Shown here: one piece after another, positions 42,608 through 51,164 of the stretch | Numbering within the stretch: position 1 is the first letter of the stretch | How the letters are laid out: each line of letters begins with the position of its first letter | Source: CAVTWS01 sp963732655 | Lineage (GTDB): Bacteria > Actinomycetota > Acidimicrobiia > Acidimicrobiales > SHLQ01 | Direction of reading: 5' to 3' | DNA: 64,000 nt | Assembly (NCBI GenBank): GCA_963732655.1 | Contig: CAVTAI010000017.1 | Span: 868,001 to 932,000, forward strand | Program-made: the position numbers and the translations under genes | The notes under the pieces: model-generated | Databases searched by the model: none | Seen by the model: the letters and a program-made list of their open reading frames with translations, nothing else | Told to the model about the DNA's origin: nothing

Positions 42608-43206
42608 CAGGTCGACGCGCTCGATGGCAACCAGGCCGAGCGCCGCTGCTCGTACGCGGCGATGTCGTCGTCGTGTTTGAGGGTGAGGCCGATGTCGTCG
42701 AGGCCGTTCAGGAAGCGCTCCTGGGTCGACGCGTCGAGCGGGAACGACGCCGTGATGTCGAGGGCGGGAACCTCGATGGTCAGGCGCTCGATGTCGATGA
42801 CCATCTCGAGGGCCGGGTCGGCTTGGACCGCGGCCAGGAGCTGGGCGCCGAGCTCCTCGCTCACCTGCACGGGCACGAGGCCGTTCTTGGTGCAGTTGTT
42901 GCGGAAGATGTCGGCGAAGCGGGGCGAGATGACGGCGTCGAAGCCGTACTGCTGGATCGCCCACACCGCGTGCTCGCGTGAGGAACCGGTGCCGAAGTTG
43001 AGTCCGGCTACGAGGATGGAGGCGCCGGCGTACCGCTCGTCGTTGAGGACGAACTCCGGTGCGTCGCGCCACTCGCTGAACAAGCCCTTCTCGAACCCGG
43101 TGCGTTCGACCCGCTTGAGCCAGTCGCTGGGGATGATCTGGTCGGTGTCGACATCGGAGCGGTCGAGGGGAACGGCGGTGCCCTGGACGATGCGGACGGC
43201 TTTCAT
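42607..43206 (-). CDS. leuD: 3-isopropylmalate dehydratase small subunit
   Basis: A 199-residue LeuD, the swivelling small domain partner of LeuC in the isomerisation of 2- to 3-isopropylmalate. It starts at ATG 43206 (MKAVRIVQGTAVPLDRSDVDTDQIIPS), with the conserved DTDQIIPSDWLK and the active-site GLNFGTGSSREHAVW. The length is normal. It lies 49 bp after the leuC stop and is followed by the coupled methyltransferase gene. LeuCD would also serve the citramalate route for CimA. Confidence 0.97.
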   Translation of the reverse strand: MKAVRIVQGTAVPLDRSDVDTDQIIPSDWLKRVERTGFEKGLFSEWRDAPEFVLNDERYAGASILVAGLNFGTGSSREHAVWAIQQYGFDAVISPRFADIFRNNCTKNGLVPVQVSEELGAQLLAAVQADPALEMVIDIERLTIEVPALDITASFPLDASTQERFLNGLDDIGLTLKHDDDIAAYEQRRSAWLPSSAST

Positions 43207-43255
43207 GTCGTCTCCACTTCTCGGGTTCTCGGAAAGGTTGGGGCTCGGGGCCGGT

Positions 43256-44659
43256 CTACAGGTCGGCGGGCGTGGCGAAGTGGCCGGCGATGGCGGTGGC
43301 GGCGGCGACGGCGGGGGACACGAGGTGGGTGCGCCCTCCTCGACCCTGGCGTCCTTCGAAGTTGCGGTTGCTCGTGCTGGCGCACCGCTCGCCGGGCGAG
43401 AGTTTGTCCGGGTTCATGGCCAGGCACATCGAGCACCCCGGCTCACGCCAGTCGAAACCGGCGGCCCGGAGGATCTCGGGGATGCCCTCGGCTTCGGCCT
43501 GCTCCTTGACGAGGCCGGAGCCGGGGACGACGAGGGTGCGGATGCCGGGCGCCACCTGGCGACCGCGGGCGACCTCGACCACGGCCCGGAGGTCTTCGAT
43601 GCGGCTGTTGGTGCACGAGCCGATGAACACGGTGTCGACCGGGATCTCCCGCACCGGGGTGCCGGCGGTGAGGCCCATGTAGGCGAGGGCTCGAGCTGCG
43701 GCATCGCGCTGGTTGGGATCGCCGAACTGGTCGGGATCGGGGATCTCGCCATCGAGCCGCACGACCTGACCGGGGTTGGTGCCCCAGCTCACGTGAGGGA
43801 CGATGTCCGCCCCATGCAGCACGACCTCGCGGTCGAACCGGGCCTCGGAATCGGTGACGAGGGACCGCCAGTCCTCGAGGGCCTGCTCCCATGCCGCACC
43901 CTTCGGGGCGTGCGGGCGGCCTTCCAGGTAGGCGAACGTGGTGTCGTCCGGCGCGATCAGCCCGGCCCGGGCCCCGGCCTCGATCGACATGTTGCACACC
44001 GTCATGCGCCCCTCCATGGAGAGGTTGCGGATGACCGGACCGCGGTACTCGATGACCGAGCCGATGCCGCCGCCCGTGCCCAGGGTGCCGACGATCGCCA
44101 GGATGACGTCCTTGGCGGTCGAGCCCTCGGGGAGCTCACCATCGACCGTGACGGCGAGGGTGCCGGGCTTGGTCTGAGGCAGGGTCTGGGTGGCCAGGAC
44201 GTGCTCGACCTCGCTGGTGCCGATGCCGAACGCCAGGGCACCGAACGCCCCGTGGGTGGCCGTGTGGCTGTCGCCGCAGACGACCGTCATGCCGGGCTGG
44301 GTGAGGCCGAGCTCGGGGCCGATGACGTGGACGATGCCCTGGTTGCGGTGGCCCATCGGGTAGTTCGTCACACCGAACTCGGCCGTGTTCCTGCGCAGCA
44401 CGTCGATCTGAGTGCGGCTGACCGGGTCGGCGATCGGCTGGTCCTGGTCGGTCGTGGGGACGTTGTGGTCCTCGGTCGCCACGGTGAGGTCCGGCCGCCG
44501 GACGGTGCGGCCGCTCAAACGGAGCCCGTCGAACGCCTGCGGCGAGGTGACCTCGTGGACGAGGTGGAGGTCGATGTACAACAGATCGGGCTCGCCGGGA
44601 GCGCGGTGGACGACGTGGCGCTCCCACACCTTCTCGGGCAGGGTCAACGGCTTCGACAT
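43256..44659 (-). CDS. leuC: 3-isopropylmalate dehydratase large subunit
   Basis: A 467-residue aconitase-family protein from ATG 44659 (MSKPLTLPEKVWERHVV). The [4Fe-4S] ligands are seen in VFIGSCTNSRIEDLR (one Cys) and GCSMCLAMNPDKL (two Cys). Other markers are VCGDSHTATHGAFGA and SNRNFEGRQG. The normal length is about 465-475. It has no Shine-Dalgarno; TATCGT 7 nt before the ATG suggests a leaderless mRNA. It heads the leuC-leuD-methyltransferase run. Its substrates are isopropylmalate and probably citramalate. Confidence 0.98.
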   Translation of the reverse strand: MSKPLTLPEKVWERHVVHRAPGEPDLLYIDLHLVHEVTSPQAFDGLRLSGRTVRRPDLTVATEDHNVPTTDQDQPIADPVSRTQIDVLRRNTAEFGVTNYPMGHRNQGIVHVIGPELGLTQPGMTVVCGDSHTATHGAFGALAFGIGTSEVEHVLATQTLPQTKPGTLAVTVDGELPEGSTAKDVILAIVGTLGTGGGIGSVIEYRGPVIRNLSMEGRMTVCNMSIEAGARAGLIAPDDTTFAYLEGRPHAPKGAAWEQALEDWRSLVTDSEARFDREVVLHGADIVPHVSWGTNPGQVVRLDGEIPDPDQFGDPNQRDAAARALAYMGLTAGTPVREIPVDTVFIGSCTNSRIEDLRAVVEVARGRQVAPGIRTLVVPGSGLVKEQAEAEGIPEILRAAGFDWREPGCSMCLAMNPDKLSPGERCASTSNRNFEGRQGRGGRTHLVSPAVAAATAIAGHFATPADL

Positions 44660-44666
44660 GGCCCTG

Positions 44667-44672
44667 ACGATA
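44667..44672 (-). promoter_or_regulatory. leuC: -10 box (TATCGT) of leuC
   Basis: TATCGT on the minus strand ends 7 nt before the leuC ATG; no leader peptide like those of leuA and leuB is evident here. Confidence 0.45.
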
Positions 44673-44722
44673 TCGGTCCCGACCCGCCCCGAATCGTGCG
44701 CCCCCTCCCGTCCCATGTCCAT

Positions 44723-44775
44723 CGAACTGGGAGACACGGTGGTCGCGTGGGCGACGGCGTTGGTCTCCCAGTTCG
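44723..44775. terminator. inverted repeat between ABC operon and leuC
   Basis: CGAACTGGGAGAC (44723-44735) and its exact complement (44763-44775) form a 13-bp stem whose 27-nt loop contains a smaller hairpin, GTCGC/GCGAC. It lies just after the last gene of the upstream ABC operon and is probably its terminator; a role in leuC control cannot be excluded. Confidence 0.5.
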
Positions 44776-44800
44776 GGGATGAGGTCGGGGATGGCGCCGC

Positions 44801-45523
44801 TCAGGCGACGTCTTGGCGGGTGAGGCGGCGGGAGGCGTAGGCCAGGGCGATAAGGAAGACGGCGACGGGGACGGCGTACGCGAAGAAGGTCGAGATGGTG
44901 GCCAGCCGGAGGGGTTCGTCACCCGAGGGCACGGCGATGTCCGAGAGGATCGAGCGGGTGTAGGCCCGGATCGCCAACCGGCTGGCCGTCTTGCCGGCGT
45001 TGGCCACGAATCCTTCCCAGATGAACACGTACACCAGGCCCCACAGCAGCGACCGGCGGACCCGCACGCCGAGCAGCACGAACAGGCCGGTGTAGGCGAC
45101 GGTGCCGAACAGGGCGGACAAGGCGGCCCCGACGACGACATCGGCGCCGGCGTCGGTGAGGGCCGCAGCGATGGTGAGCGGCACCAACACCAGGGGCACC
45201 ACGATGGTGAGGGTGGCGGCCGCAGCGGCGGCGACGACGATCCCGCGACGCACGGGCCGGAGCCACAGGTACACCATGGTGCCGTCGTCGATCACATCGC
45301 CCAGCGCAGCGCTGGCGAAGATCAGCGTGGTGAGGGGCACGACGACGGTCAGCCCGAAGGCGTTGACGAACTGGGCCGCGTCTCGAACGTCTGCTTCCTC
45401 GCTCGTGCGCACGGCGAAGGCGATCAGGACGCCGACCATCCCGAGCGCCCCGAGCGCCACGATCCGGCCGCGGCTGCCGATGCTGCGAAGGAGGACGTGG
45501 TAGATCGCCGCGAACTGGGTCAT
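44801..45523 (-). CDS. ABC-2 type transporter permease
   Basis: A 240-residue integral membrane protein with about six hydrophobic segments (GRIVALGALGMVGVLIAFAV, LTVVVPLTTLIFASAALG, IVVAAAAAATLTIVVPLVLVP and others). VIDDGTMVYLWLRPVRRG resembles the amphipathic loop of ABC-2/NosY-type permeases. It overlaps the upstream ATPase gene by 4 bp and is the last gene of a six-gene run. It probably pairs with that ATPase. The substrate is unknown; export or membrane-extraction rather than import would be expected for this class. Confidence 0.82.
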   Translation of the reverse strand: MTQFAAIYHVLLRSIGSRGRIVALGALGMVGVLIAFAVRTSEEADVRDAAQFVNAFGLTVVVPLTTLIFASAALGDVIDDGTMVYLWLRPVRRGIVVAAAAAATLTIVVPLVLVPLTIAAALTDAGADVVVGAALSALFGTVAYTGLFVLLGVRVRRSLLWGLVYVFIWEGFVANAGKTASRLAIRAYTRSILSDIAVPSGDEPLRLATISTFFAYAVPVAVFLIALAYASRRLTRQDVA

Positions 45524-46533
45524 GACCGCGCCCGTCCTGCCGCGGGGTCGACAGAGCGGCGTCCTGCCGCGGGGTCGACGAGATACCGGAAGACGCTCTC
45601 GAGGTCGTCGTCGAGCGGGGTCACCTCGTACAGCCGGGCACCGACATGGGCGGCGGCCGAGGCGACGGATCGCCGGAACCGGGCGGCATCGACGGTGTCG
45701 ATCACGACTTCGTCCGGCCCGCCGACCTGTACACCGACGATGACGTCGGTGCCGACCAGCGTGCTGGCCAGCGCACGGGGCTGGTCGGTGCGGACCCGTA
45801 TGCGGAGTGGACGGTCGTCCATGAGGTCGCGGATGGCTCGGAAGTCACCCTCGGCGGCGAGGCGTCCCTGGGCGATCACCAGCACGCGGGAGCCGAATCG
45901 TTCGACCTCTTCGAGTACGTGGCTCGACACCAAGACGACCCGGCCCTGATCGCCCAGCCGGTGCACCAGGTCGATCATGTGGATGCGCTGGCGGGGGTCG
46001 AGGCCGGTGAGCGGCTCGTCGAGTACGAGCACGGCCGGGTCGTTGACGATGGCCTGGGCGAGCTTGACGCGCTGGCGCATGCCCTTGGAGTAGGTGGGCA
46101 GCCGACGCCGGTCATGAGGATCGAGCTCTACTACCTCGAGGGCGTGGGTGGCCGCCCCATCGGGCTGGGGGAGCCCGTGGAGGATGGCGGCCAACCGGAC
46201 GAAGTCGAACGCGGTCAGCATCTCGAAGATGCCCTCCTGCTGCGGCACGAGCCCGATGCGTCCGGTGACCGCGAGATCGCGGTGAGGGTCCTGGCCGAGC
46301 ACGGTCACGGTGCCGATCGATGGCGGCGTGAGCCCGCACAGGACCCGCATCATCGTGGATTTGCCGGCGCCGTTCGGGCCGAGCAGCGCGGTGACCCCGG
46401 GGTTGAGATGGAAACTGACGTCGCTCACCGCCACCAGGTCGCCGAACCACTTCGACACGTTCTCGACGACGACGACGGCGGTGGACGGCGCCGCCGGAGG
46501 TGTCCCCGATGGGGGAGGCGGGAGCACGCTCAT
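45520..46533 (-). CDS. ABC transporter ATP-binding protein
   Basis: A 337-residue ATPase from ATG 46533. Walker A is LLGPNGAGKSTMMRVLCG, the signature is YSKGMRQRVKLAQAI, and Walker B is VLVLDEPLTGLDPRQR. A Pro-rich N-terminal extension precedes the domain, and a ~90-residue C-terminal domain follows, as in CcmA/NosF-type exporters. It overlaps the preceding permease by 4 bp (ATGA) and the following permease by 4 bp. It energises one of two ABC transporter pairs in this operon. The C-terminus has a short duplicated peptide (VDPAAGRRSVDPAAGRARS). Confidence 0.92.
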   Translation of the reverse strand: MSVLPPPPSGTPPAAPSTAVVVVENVSKWFGDLVAVSDVSFHLNPGVTALLGPNGAGKSTMMRVLCGLTPPSIGTVTVLGQDPHRDLAVTGRIGLVPQQEGIFEMLTAFDFVRLAAILHGLPQPDGAATHALEVVELDPHDRRRLPTYSKGMRQRVKLAQAIVNDPAVLVLDEPLTGLDPRQRIHMIDLVHRLGDQGRVVLVSSHVLEEVERFGSRVLVIAQGRLAAEGDFRAIRDLMDDRPLRIRVRTDQPRALASTLVGTDVIVGVQVGGPDEVVIDTVDAARFRRSVASAAAHVGARLYEVTPLDDDLESVFRYLVDPAAGRRSVDPAAGRARS

Positions 46534-47408
46534 CGGGTCACCGTCAGGTTCCGGTACCGCCACCAGGTGATGCTGGCGAAGACCGAGGTCCACCCGGCGT
46601 AGGCGAGGGTGAGCACGCCGGTGGACACCTCGTCGAAGTCCTGGCCAGGGGCGAAGTCATCCCCGTAGATCCGGTAGACGAGCTGGAAGGGTAGACGGAA
46701 GAGGTGCAGTCCACTCAGATTGGGGGATCCGCCGGCTCCGATGAGCACGTCGACAGCAGCCGCGGACGCGACGAGCACGATGACGATCGCGGCAGATGCC
46801 ACCGCGCGTCTCGAGGTCATGGACGAGATGGCCAGCGACAGCGCGGCGTGGAGGGTGGACACGATGAGTCCGGCCAGGAGGATCCGGCCGAACGTCGAGA
46901 ACCAGCCATCGACCCCATCAGGCCCGCGCCCGAGCAGTGTGCGTCCGAGCATCACGAGCAGCACCGGGCCGATCGTGACGATCGAGAGGATGGCTCCGAC
47001 CGCCATGGCCTTGGCCGCCAGGTAGGTGTTGCGGGTGAGTGGCGAGGCCAGGTAGAGGCCGAGCATGCCGCTTCGCCTATCGGTGCACAGCACCTCAGGC
47101 GCCACGAATGCGGTGAAGATCAGGATTGCCGCGGTGACGAACCCGTAGTACTCGGCGTAGGTAGGGCCCACATCGGCCTCGAGCCGGAACCGCTCCGACA
47201 GCGCCGAGAGGCCGACGAACACGATGGCCGGGATGTACGCCATGCCGATCGACACGATGGGCAGCACCTTTTGCCAGATCGTTCGTTTCATCCCGAGGGA
47301 GCGCTGGATGGCGTGTTTGGCGGTCGTGAGCATGGCGGCGCCGACGTTGCCGCGCTCGCCCTCGTACGCGCGGTAGCCCCGCTCCAGGATCCGGGCGGTC
47401 TCAGCCAT
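46530..47408 (-). CDS. ABC transporter permease
   Basis: A 292-residue permease starting at ATG 47408 (MAETARILERGYRAYEGERG). Six hydrophobic segments are present, for example VLPIVSIGMAYIPAIVFVGL, GFVTAAILIFTAFVAPEVL and AIVIVLVASAAAVDVLIGA. The N-terminal ILERGYRAYEGERG motif is typical of ABC-2 family permeases of this type in actinobacteria. It overlaps the upstream ATPase by 8 bp and the downstream ATPase by 4 bp. It probably pairs with the ATPase at 47401-48417; the cargo is unknown. Confidence 0.85.
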   Translation of the reverse strand: MAETARILERGYRAYEGERGNVGAAMLTTAKHAIQRSLGMKRTIWQKVLPIVSIGMAYIPAIVFVGLSALSERFRLEADVGPTYAEYYGFVTAAILIFTAFVAPEVLCTDRRSGMLGLYLASPLTRNTYLAAKAMAVGAILSIVTIGPVLLVMLGRTLLGRGPDGVDGWFSTFGRILLAGLIVSTLHAALSLAISSMTSRRAVASAAIVIVLVASAAAVDVLIGAGGSPNLSGLHLFRLPFQLVYRIYGDDFAPGQDFDEVSTGVLTLAYAGWTSVFASITWWRYRNLTVTR

Positions 47409-48417
47409 CTGCGCTCCCCGCCGCCCCGTGCACCCCGGATGCCGCGGTGTTCATGGCGGCCCCGGCCGAGCCGGATGCCGCGCTCGTGAACGCGTCGGTG
47501 CCGGCGGTGCCGAGGAAGACATCTTCGAGGGTGCGACGCCGCGGCATCAGGCGTCGGAGCCCGGCGCCGCTCACCACGATCGCATCGCGGATCACGTCGA
47601 GGTCGGCGTCGGTCGAGGTGGCGATGGTGAGGCGGTAGCCGTCGACCGCCGGTGCGAGGCCGCGGGCGGTCAGGGCGGCGACGAGCGGCCCGGGCCGGTC
47701 GTCGACCTCCACGACGACACCGCTGCCGCCGCCCCGGAGCTCGTCGATGGATCCGTTGGCGACGACCCGCCCTCCGCCGAGGATGACCGCGGCGTCGCAC
47801 ACCCGCTCCACTTCTTCGAGCAGATGGGAGGACAACAAGATGTTGATGCCGAACTCGGTGCCACAGCGGCGGATGAGGTCGAGCATCTGGTCGCGTTGGA
47901 CCGGGTCGAGGCCGTCCGTGGGTTCGTCGAGGAGGACGAGCTCGGGGTCGTGGGCGATGGCCTGGGCCAGCTTCACCCGCTGCCGCTGCCCGGTCGACAT
48001 CGTGCCGATCGGACGGAACCGTTCCTCGCCGAGGCCCACCGCCCACAGGGCGTCGCTCGAACGGTTGGTGGCGTCGCGGTGGGGGAGACCGTGGAGCTCG
48101 GCGATGTGGCGGACGAGGTCGTGGGCTCGCACGTCGGGCGGGAGGGTGTGATGCTCGGGGGAGTAGCCGATGCCGCGGCGGATCTCGGGGCCGGCGGTGC
48201 TGGGGTCGAGACCGAAGACCCGCAGCGTGCCGTGGTTGGGCCGGTGGAGCCCGAGGATCATGCCGAGCAGGGTGGTCTTGCCGGCACCGTTGGCGCCGAG
48301 CAGCGCGGTGATGCCGTGGCCGACCTGGAACGTCAACCCCTCGTGGACGGCGGTGCTGCCCCAGCTCTTGCGGACGTCGTCGCCGGTGATCACCACGGTG
48401 TCGGCGGCGATGGTCAC
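47401..48417 (-). CDS. ABC transporter ATP-binding protein
   Basis: A 338-residue ATPase, start placed at GTG 48417 (VTIAADTVVITGDDV); GTG 48426 is an alternative. Walker A is LLGANGAGKTTLLGM, the signature is MSTGQRQRVKLAQAI, and Walker B is LVLLDEPTDGLDPVQR. The C-terminal region holds LEDVFLGTAGTDAF and an Ala/Ser-rich tail. It is paralogous to the other ATPase of the operon. It lies 14 bp after the di-haem oxidoreductase gene and overlaps its permease by 8 bp. The ATPase-permease arrangement is like NosF-NosY, the known partners of a beta-helix NosD protein. Confidence 0.92.
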   Translation of the reverse strand: MTIAADTVVITGDDVRKSWGSTAVHEGLTFQVGHGITALLGANGAGKTTLLGMILGLHRPNHGTLRVFGLDPSTAGPEIRRGIGYSPEHHTLPPDVRAHDLVRHIAELHGLPHRDATNRSSDALWAVGLGEERFRPIGTMSTGQRQRVKLAQAIAHDPELVLLDEPTDGLDPVQRDQMLDLIRRCGTEFGINILLSSHLLEEVERVCDAAVILGGGRVVANGSIDELRGGGSGVVVEVDDRPGPLVAALTARGLAPAVDGYRLTIATSTDADLDVIRDAIVVSGAGLRRLMPRRRTLEDVFLGTAGTDAFTSAASGSAGAAMNTAASGVHGAAGSADG

Positions 48418-48431
48418 GCCGCCCACCGTAG

Positions 48432-49757
48432 TCAGAGTGCCGCCAGGAACGCGAGCAGCTGGGCTCGAGCCGCGGCGGGGAGAGCCATGAACGCCTGCCG
48501 GGCCGGCTCGGCTTCGCCGCCGTGCCAGATGATGGCCTCCTCCGGCGAGCGAGCCCGACCATCGTGGAGCAGGCCGGTGTTGCCGTTCACGATCTCGTGC
48601 AGGCCCAGACTCCACAGTGGCGACGTGCGCCACTCGGCGCCCTGATCGTCGGTCAGATCGTCACCCATGTCGTGCAGCAGCAGATCGGTGTAGGGCCAGA
48701 TCTCCTGGTGCGACAGGGCGGGGATCTCGTGCTCGCCGGTCGTGTGCGTGGGCGTGTGGCACGACGCACAGCCGACGGCCTGGAACCATCCGGCGCCGGC
48801 GGCGACGTCCGGGTCGTCGACATCACGCATGGCGGGCACGGCCAGCCCCTGGCTGTAGAAGGTCTCGAGATCGAGGTCGTCGTCGGACATCTCCGGAGGG
48901 GCGCCATCCGCGTCGGGCCGAAGCGAGGTGGTGATGCCGAGGTCGTCGGCCAACGCGTTGGCGGTCTGCGCCCGCAACGTGGGGGCAGTGGCTCGCCAGC
49001 CGAACCGTCCGAGGACCTCGGTACCGGACGCGTCGAGCACCAGGCTCGGCTGGCCGGAGATGCCGTCGCCGTCGGTGTCGTCGGGGTCGGCGGCGGCCAG
49101 GATGGCGGCGACCGGGATCGCTTCCATGAGCCCGGTGCCGGCGAGGTGCGGCGCCGTGCGAACCGACACCCGGGCCTCGGATGGCAGGCCGGCTACCGAC
49201 CAGCTCGGGCGACGGAGTCGATAGGGCGCGCCGTCGGGGTACTCGCCCGCGATGTCCTCCCAGGCGACGAGGAGCACCCCTTCGGGTTGGCCCTTGGTCT
49301 GGAGCGTGAGCCCGAACCCGGGTACCGGCATGGGGTCGCCGGCCGCATCCAGCCCGAGATCGAGCCGGACGACCGGCCCGGTTCCGGCCGGACCGTCGAG
49401 GTCGGGTATCGCGCCGCGACCGTTGTTGAGGTGGCACGACGTGCACCCGACGGCGCTGTAGGCGGGTCCGAGGCCTTCGTCCATGGTCACGAAGTGCTCG
49501 AACAGCTCGTTGCTGCGCCCGAAGCGCACCTGGTCTTCGAGTCCGAAGTTGCGCGCCGACAGGTTGAAGGCCCGGAGGGTGTCGTCGAGCGCGGTGGTGT
49601 CACCACCCAGCCGCCAGTCGAGCTCGACCGGAGGCGGCGCCGTCACCGACGACGTGGATTCGCCACCCCCGCTGCACGCACCCAGGGCCACCAGTCCGGC
49701 GGCGACGGCCGCGGTCAGCGCCAGCGGTACGAGGACCGGCCGGCGGTCGAGGATCAC
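48432..49757 (-). CDS. di-haem oxidoreductase family protein (DUF1111/DHOR)
   Basis: A 441-residue exported lipoprotein or anchored cytochrome from GTG 49757, which overlaps the preceding stop (GTGA). The signal segment LALTAAVAAGLVALGACSGG ends in a lipobox (Cys ~29). Two CxxCH haem sites are present: VGCTSCHLNNGRG and VGCASCHTPTHTTG. The C-terminal block WPYTDLLLHDMGDDLTDD, EWRTSPLWSLGL and LLHDGRARSPEEAIIWHGGEA is the DUF1111 signature, related to MauG/CcpA-type di-haem peroxidases. It probably works in electron transfer outside the membrane with the coupled beta-helix protein. Confidence 0.92.
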   Translation of the reverse strand: MILDRRPVLVPLALTAAVAAGLVALGACSGGGESTSSVTAPPPVELDWRLGGDTTALDDTLRAFNLSARNFGLEDQVRFGRSNELFEHFVTMDEGLGPAYSAVGCTSCHLNNGRGAIPDLDGPAGTGPVVRLDLGLDAAGDPMPVPGFGLTLQTKGQPEGVLLVAWEDIAGEYPDGAPYRLRRPSWSVAGLPSEARVSVRTAPHLAGTGLMEAIPVAAILAAADPDDTDGDGISGQPSLVLDASGTEVLGRFGWRATAPTLRAQTANALADDLGITTSLRPDADGAPPEMSDDDLDLETFYSQGLAVPAMRDVDDPDVAAGAGWFQAVGCASCHTPTHTTGEHEIPALSHQEIWPYTDLLLHDMGDDLTDDQGAEWRTSPLWSLGLHEIVNGNTGLLHDGRARSPEEAIIWHGGEAEPARQAFMALPAAARAQLLAFLAAL

Positions 49758-51124
49758 GAGTCGCCGGTGGGCACCGAGAGGGCGTCGACGTCGACGGGGG
49801 GCGGGGTGGCGCGGGCCGGTACCGCCGGCGCCGTGGCGGCGTCGGGCATCGATTCCTGGGCCGGCGGTACCGGCATCGTCTGGTAGTCGGCGACCGCGTA
49901 GGTCCCGGCATTGGGCGCGCCGACGCCCGTGAGGGCGGCTCCGGTGCCGTCGCACGGGGCCTGGGTCTCCAGATCCTCGGGCACCGATGTCGTGAAGGTG
50001 TTGCCCTCGAAACAGTTACCCGAGGCACCGGCGGTGGGATCGGCGACGAGCAGGAAGAGGTCGCTCGGCGAGCCCGATACGACGTTGTCGCGGACGGTGT
50101 TGCGTTCGGCCGACCAGATGTTCTGGTCGACGAACAGGGAGACGCCGATGCCGGCGTACGGATTGTTCGTCACCAGGTTCTTGGTCACGAGGTTGTCGGT
50201 CCCCCCGGCGATGACGATGCCGACGCCGAACGCCAGATCCCACTCGGCCCCCTTGCGGGGCGTGTTCTCGTTGCCGTTGTCGTGCACGTAGTTCCCGGCG
50301 AACACGGCATCACGTTGCGGGGCCAGCTCCTCGCTGTCGAGCGAGTTGGGCACGATCCCGACGCGGTTGTTCCGGAACTCGCTCTCCACGACGTAGAGGT
50401 TTCCGCCCGAGTTGGTGCCCGAGTAGCCGAGGGCGTTGTGTTCGGACAGCACGTTGCGCACGACGGCATCACAGGGTTGGCACTGCCCGATGTAGAAGCC
50501 GGAGTCGGGGTGGCCGGAGCCGTACGAGTTCTCGATCAGGCCACCTTGGGCGTTGAAGGCGTAGATGCCGTAGTCGCCGTTGTTGTAGGTCGTGATGTAG
50601 CTCGCCCGGTAGCCGGTGAGGATGATGTCGGCGTCGTAGTCGCCGGTGAAGAAGATGCCGTTCGACTGGTACCCGGTGGCGGTGAGGTTCTCGATGGCGA
50701 CTCCGTTGGAGAACACGATGAAACCGTTCTGCTTGTCCTCGGCGTGCTGCCCATCGAGGATCACGGTGTTGCGGTCGACGCCCCGGATCACGATGTCGTC
50801 GGTCTGGACGATCACCGCTTCGTTGTACGTGCCTTCCTCGATCAGCACGAGATCGCCGGGTTGGGCGGCGTCGACGGCGGCTTGGATGGTGTCGAAGTCG
50901 GCGGGCACATGGAGCACGTTCTGGGCATCCTCGGCTCCCTCCGCGGCGTCGCCCACGAGGGCGGCGGTCGTGGTCGTCTCGGACTCGGGGGTGGTGGCAG
51001 GGGTGGTGGTCGTCGTGGTCGACTCGGCAGTCTCGGGACTCGCGGTGTCGTCGTCGTCCCCGCAGGCGGACGCGGTGAGGGCAAGAACAAGGACCAGGAC
51101 GACGTAGCGAAGCGCTCGATTCAT
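49754..51124 (-). CDS. right-handed parallel beta-helix lipoprotein
   Basis: A 456-residue exported protein from ATG 51124 (MNRALRYVVLVLVLALTASACGDDD; lipobox Cys ~21), followed by a Thr-rich linker. The body begins HVPADFDTIQAAVDAAQPGD, the typical start of NosD/pectin-lyase-like helices, and has stacked turns: IVIRGVDRNTVILDG, NLTATGYQSNGIFFTG, YNNGDYGIYAFNAQGG. One turn holds GQCQPCDAV. Homologues I know of pair with di-haem cytochromes of unknown function. The stop overlaps the di-haem oxidoreductase start by 4 bp. It is the first gene of the six-gene run and lies across a palindrome from a divergent lipoprotein. Confidence 0.88.
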   Translation of the reverse strand: MNRALRYVVLVLVLALTASACGDDDDTASPETAESTTTTTTPATTPESETTTTAALVGDAAEGAEDAQNVLHVPADFDTIQAAVDAAQPGDLVLIEEGTYNEAVIVQTDDIVIRGVDRNTVILDGQHAEDKQNGFIVFSNGVAIENLTATGYQSNGIFFTGDYDADIILTGYRASYITTYNNGDYGIYAFNAQGGLIENSYGSGHPDSGFYIGQCQPCDAVVRNVLSEHNALGYSGTNSGGNLYVVESEFRNNRVGIVPNSLDSEELAPQRDAVFAGNYVHDNGNENTPRKGAEWDLAFGVGIVIAGGTDNLVTKNLVTNNPYAGIGVSLFVDQNIWSAERNTVRDNVVSGSPSDLFLLVADPTAGASGNCFEGNTFTTSVPEDLETQAPCDGTGAALTGVGAPNAGTYAVADYQTMPVPPAQESMPDAATAPAVPARATPPPVDVDALSVPTGDS

Positions 51125-51134
51125 GATCGCGAAC

Positions 51135-51148
51135 CTACTCGCGAGTAG
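51135..51148. promoter_or_regulatory. 14-bp perfect palindrome between divergent lipoprotein genes
   Basis: CTACTCGCGAGTAG sits in the 40-bp gap between the beta-helix lipoprotein (start 51124, minus) and the acidic lipoprotein (start 51165, plus). Such a short divergent spacer with a perfect palindrome suits a shared operator. Confidence 0.5.
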
Positions 51149-51164
51149 ATGCCATGCTGACGCG

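Noticed and set aside
43207..43255. Separate promoter or leader between leuC and leuD
   Set aside because: Only 49 bp, with no -10-like box near the leuD start and no hairpin; cotranscription is simpler.
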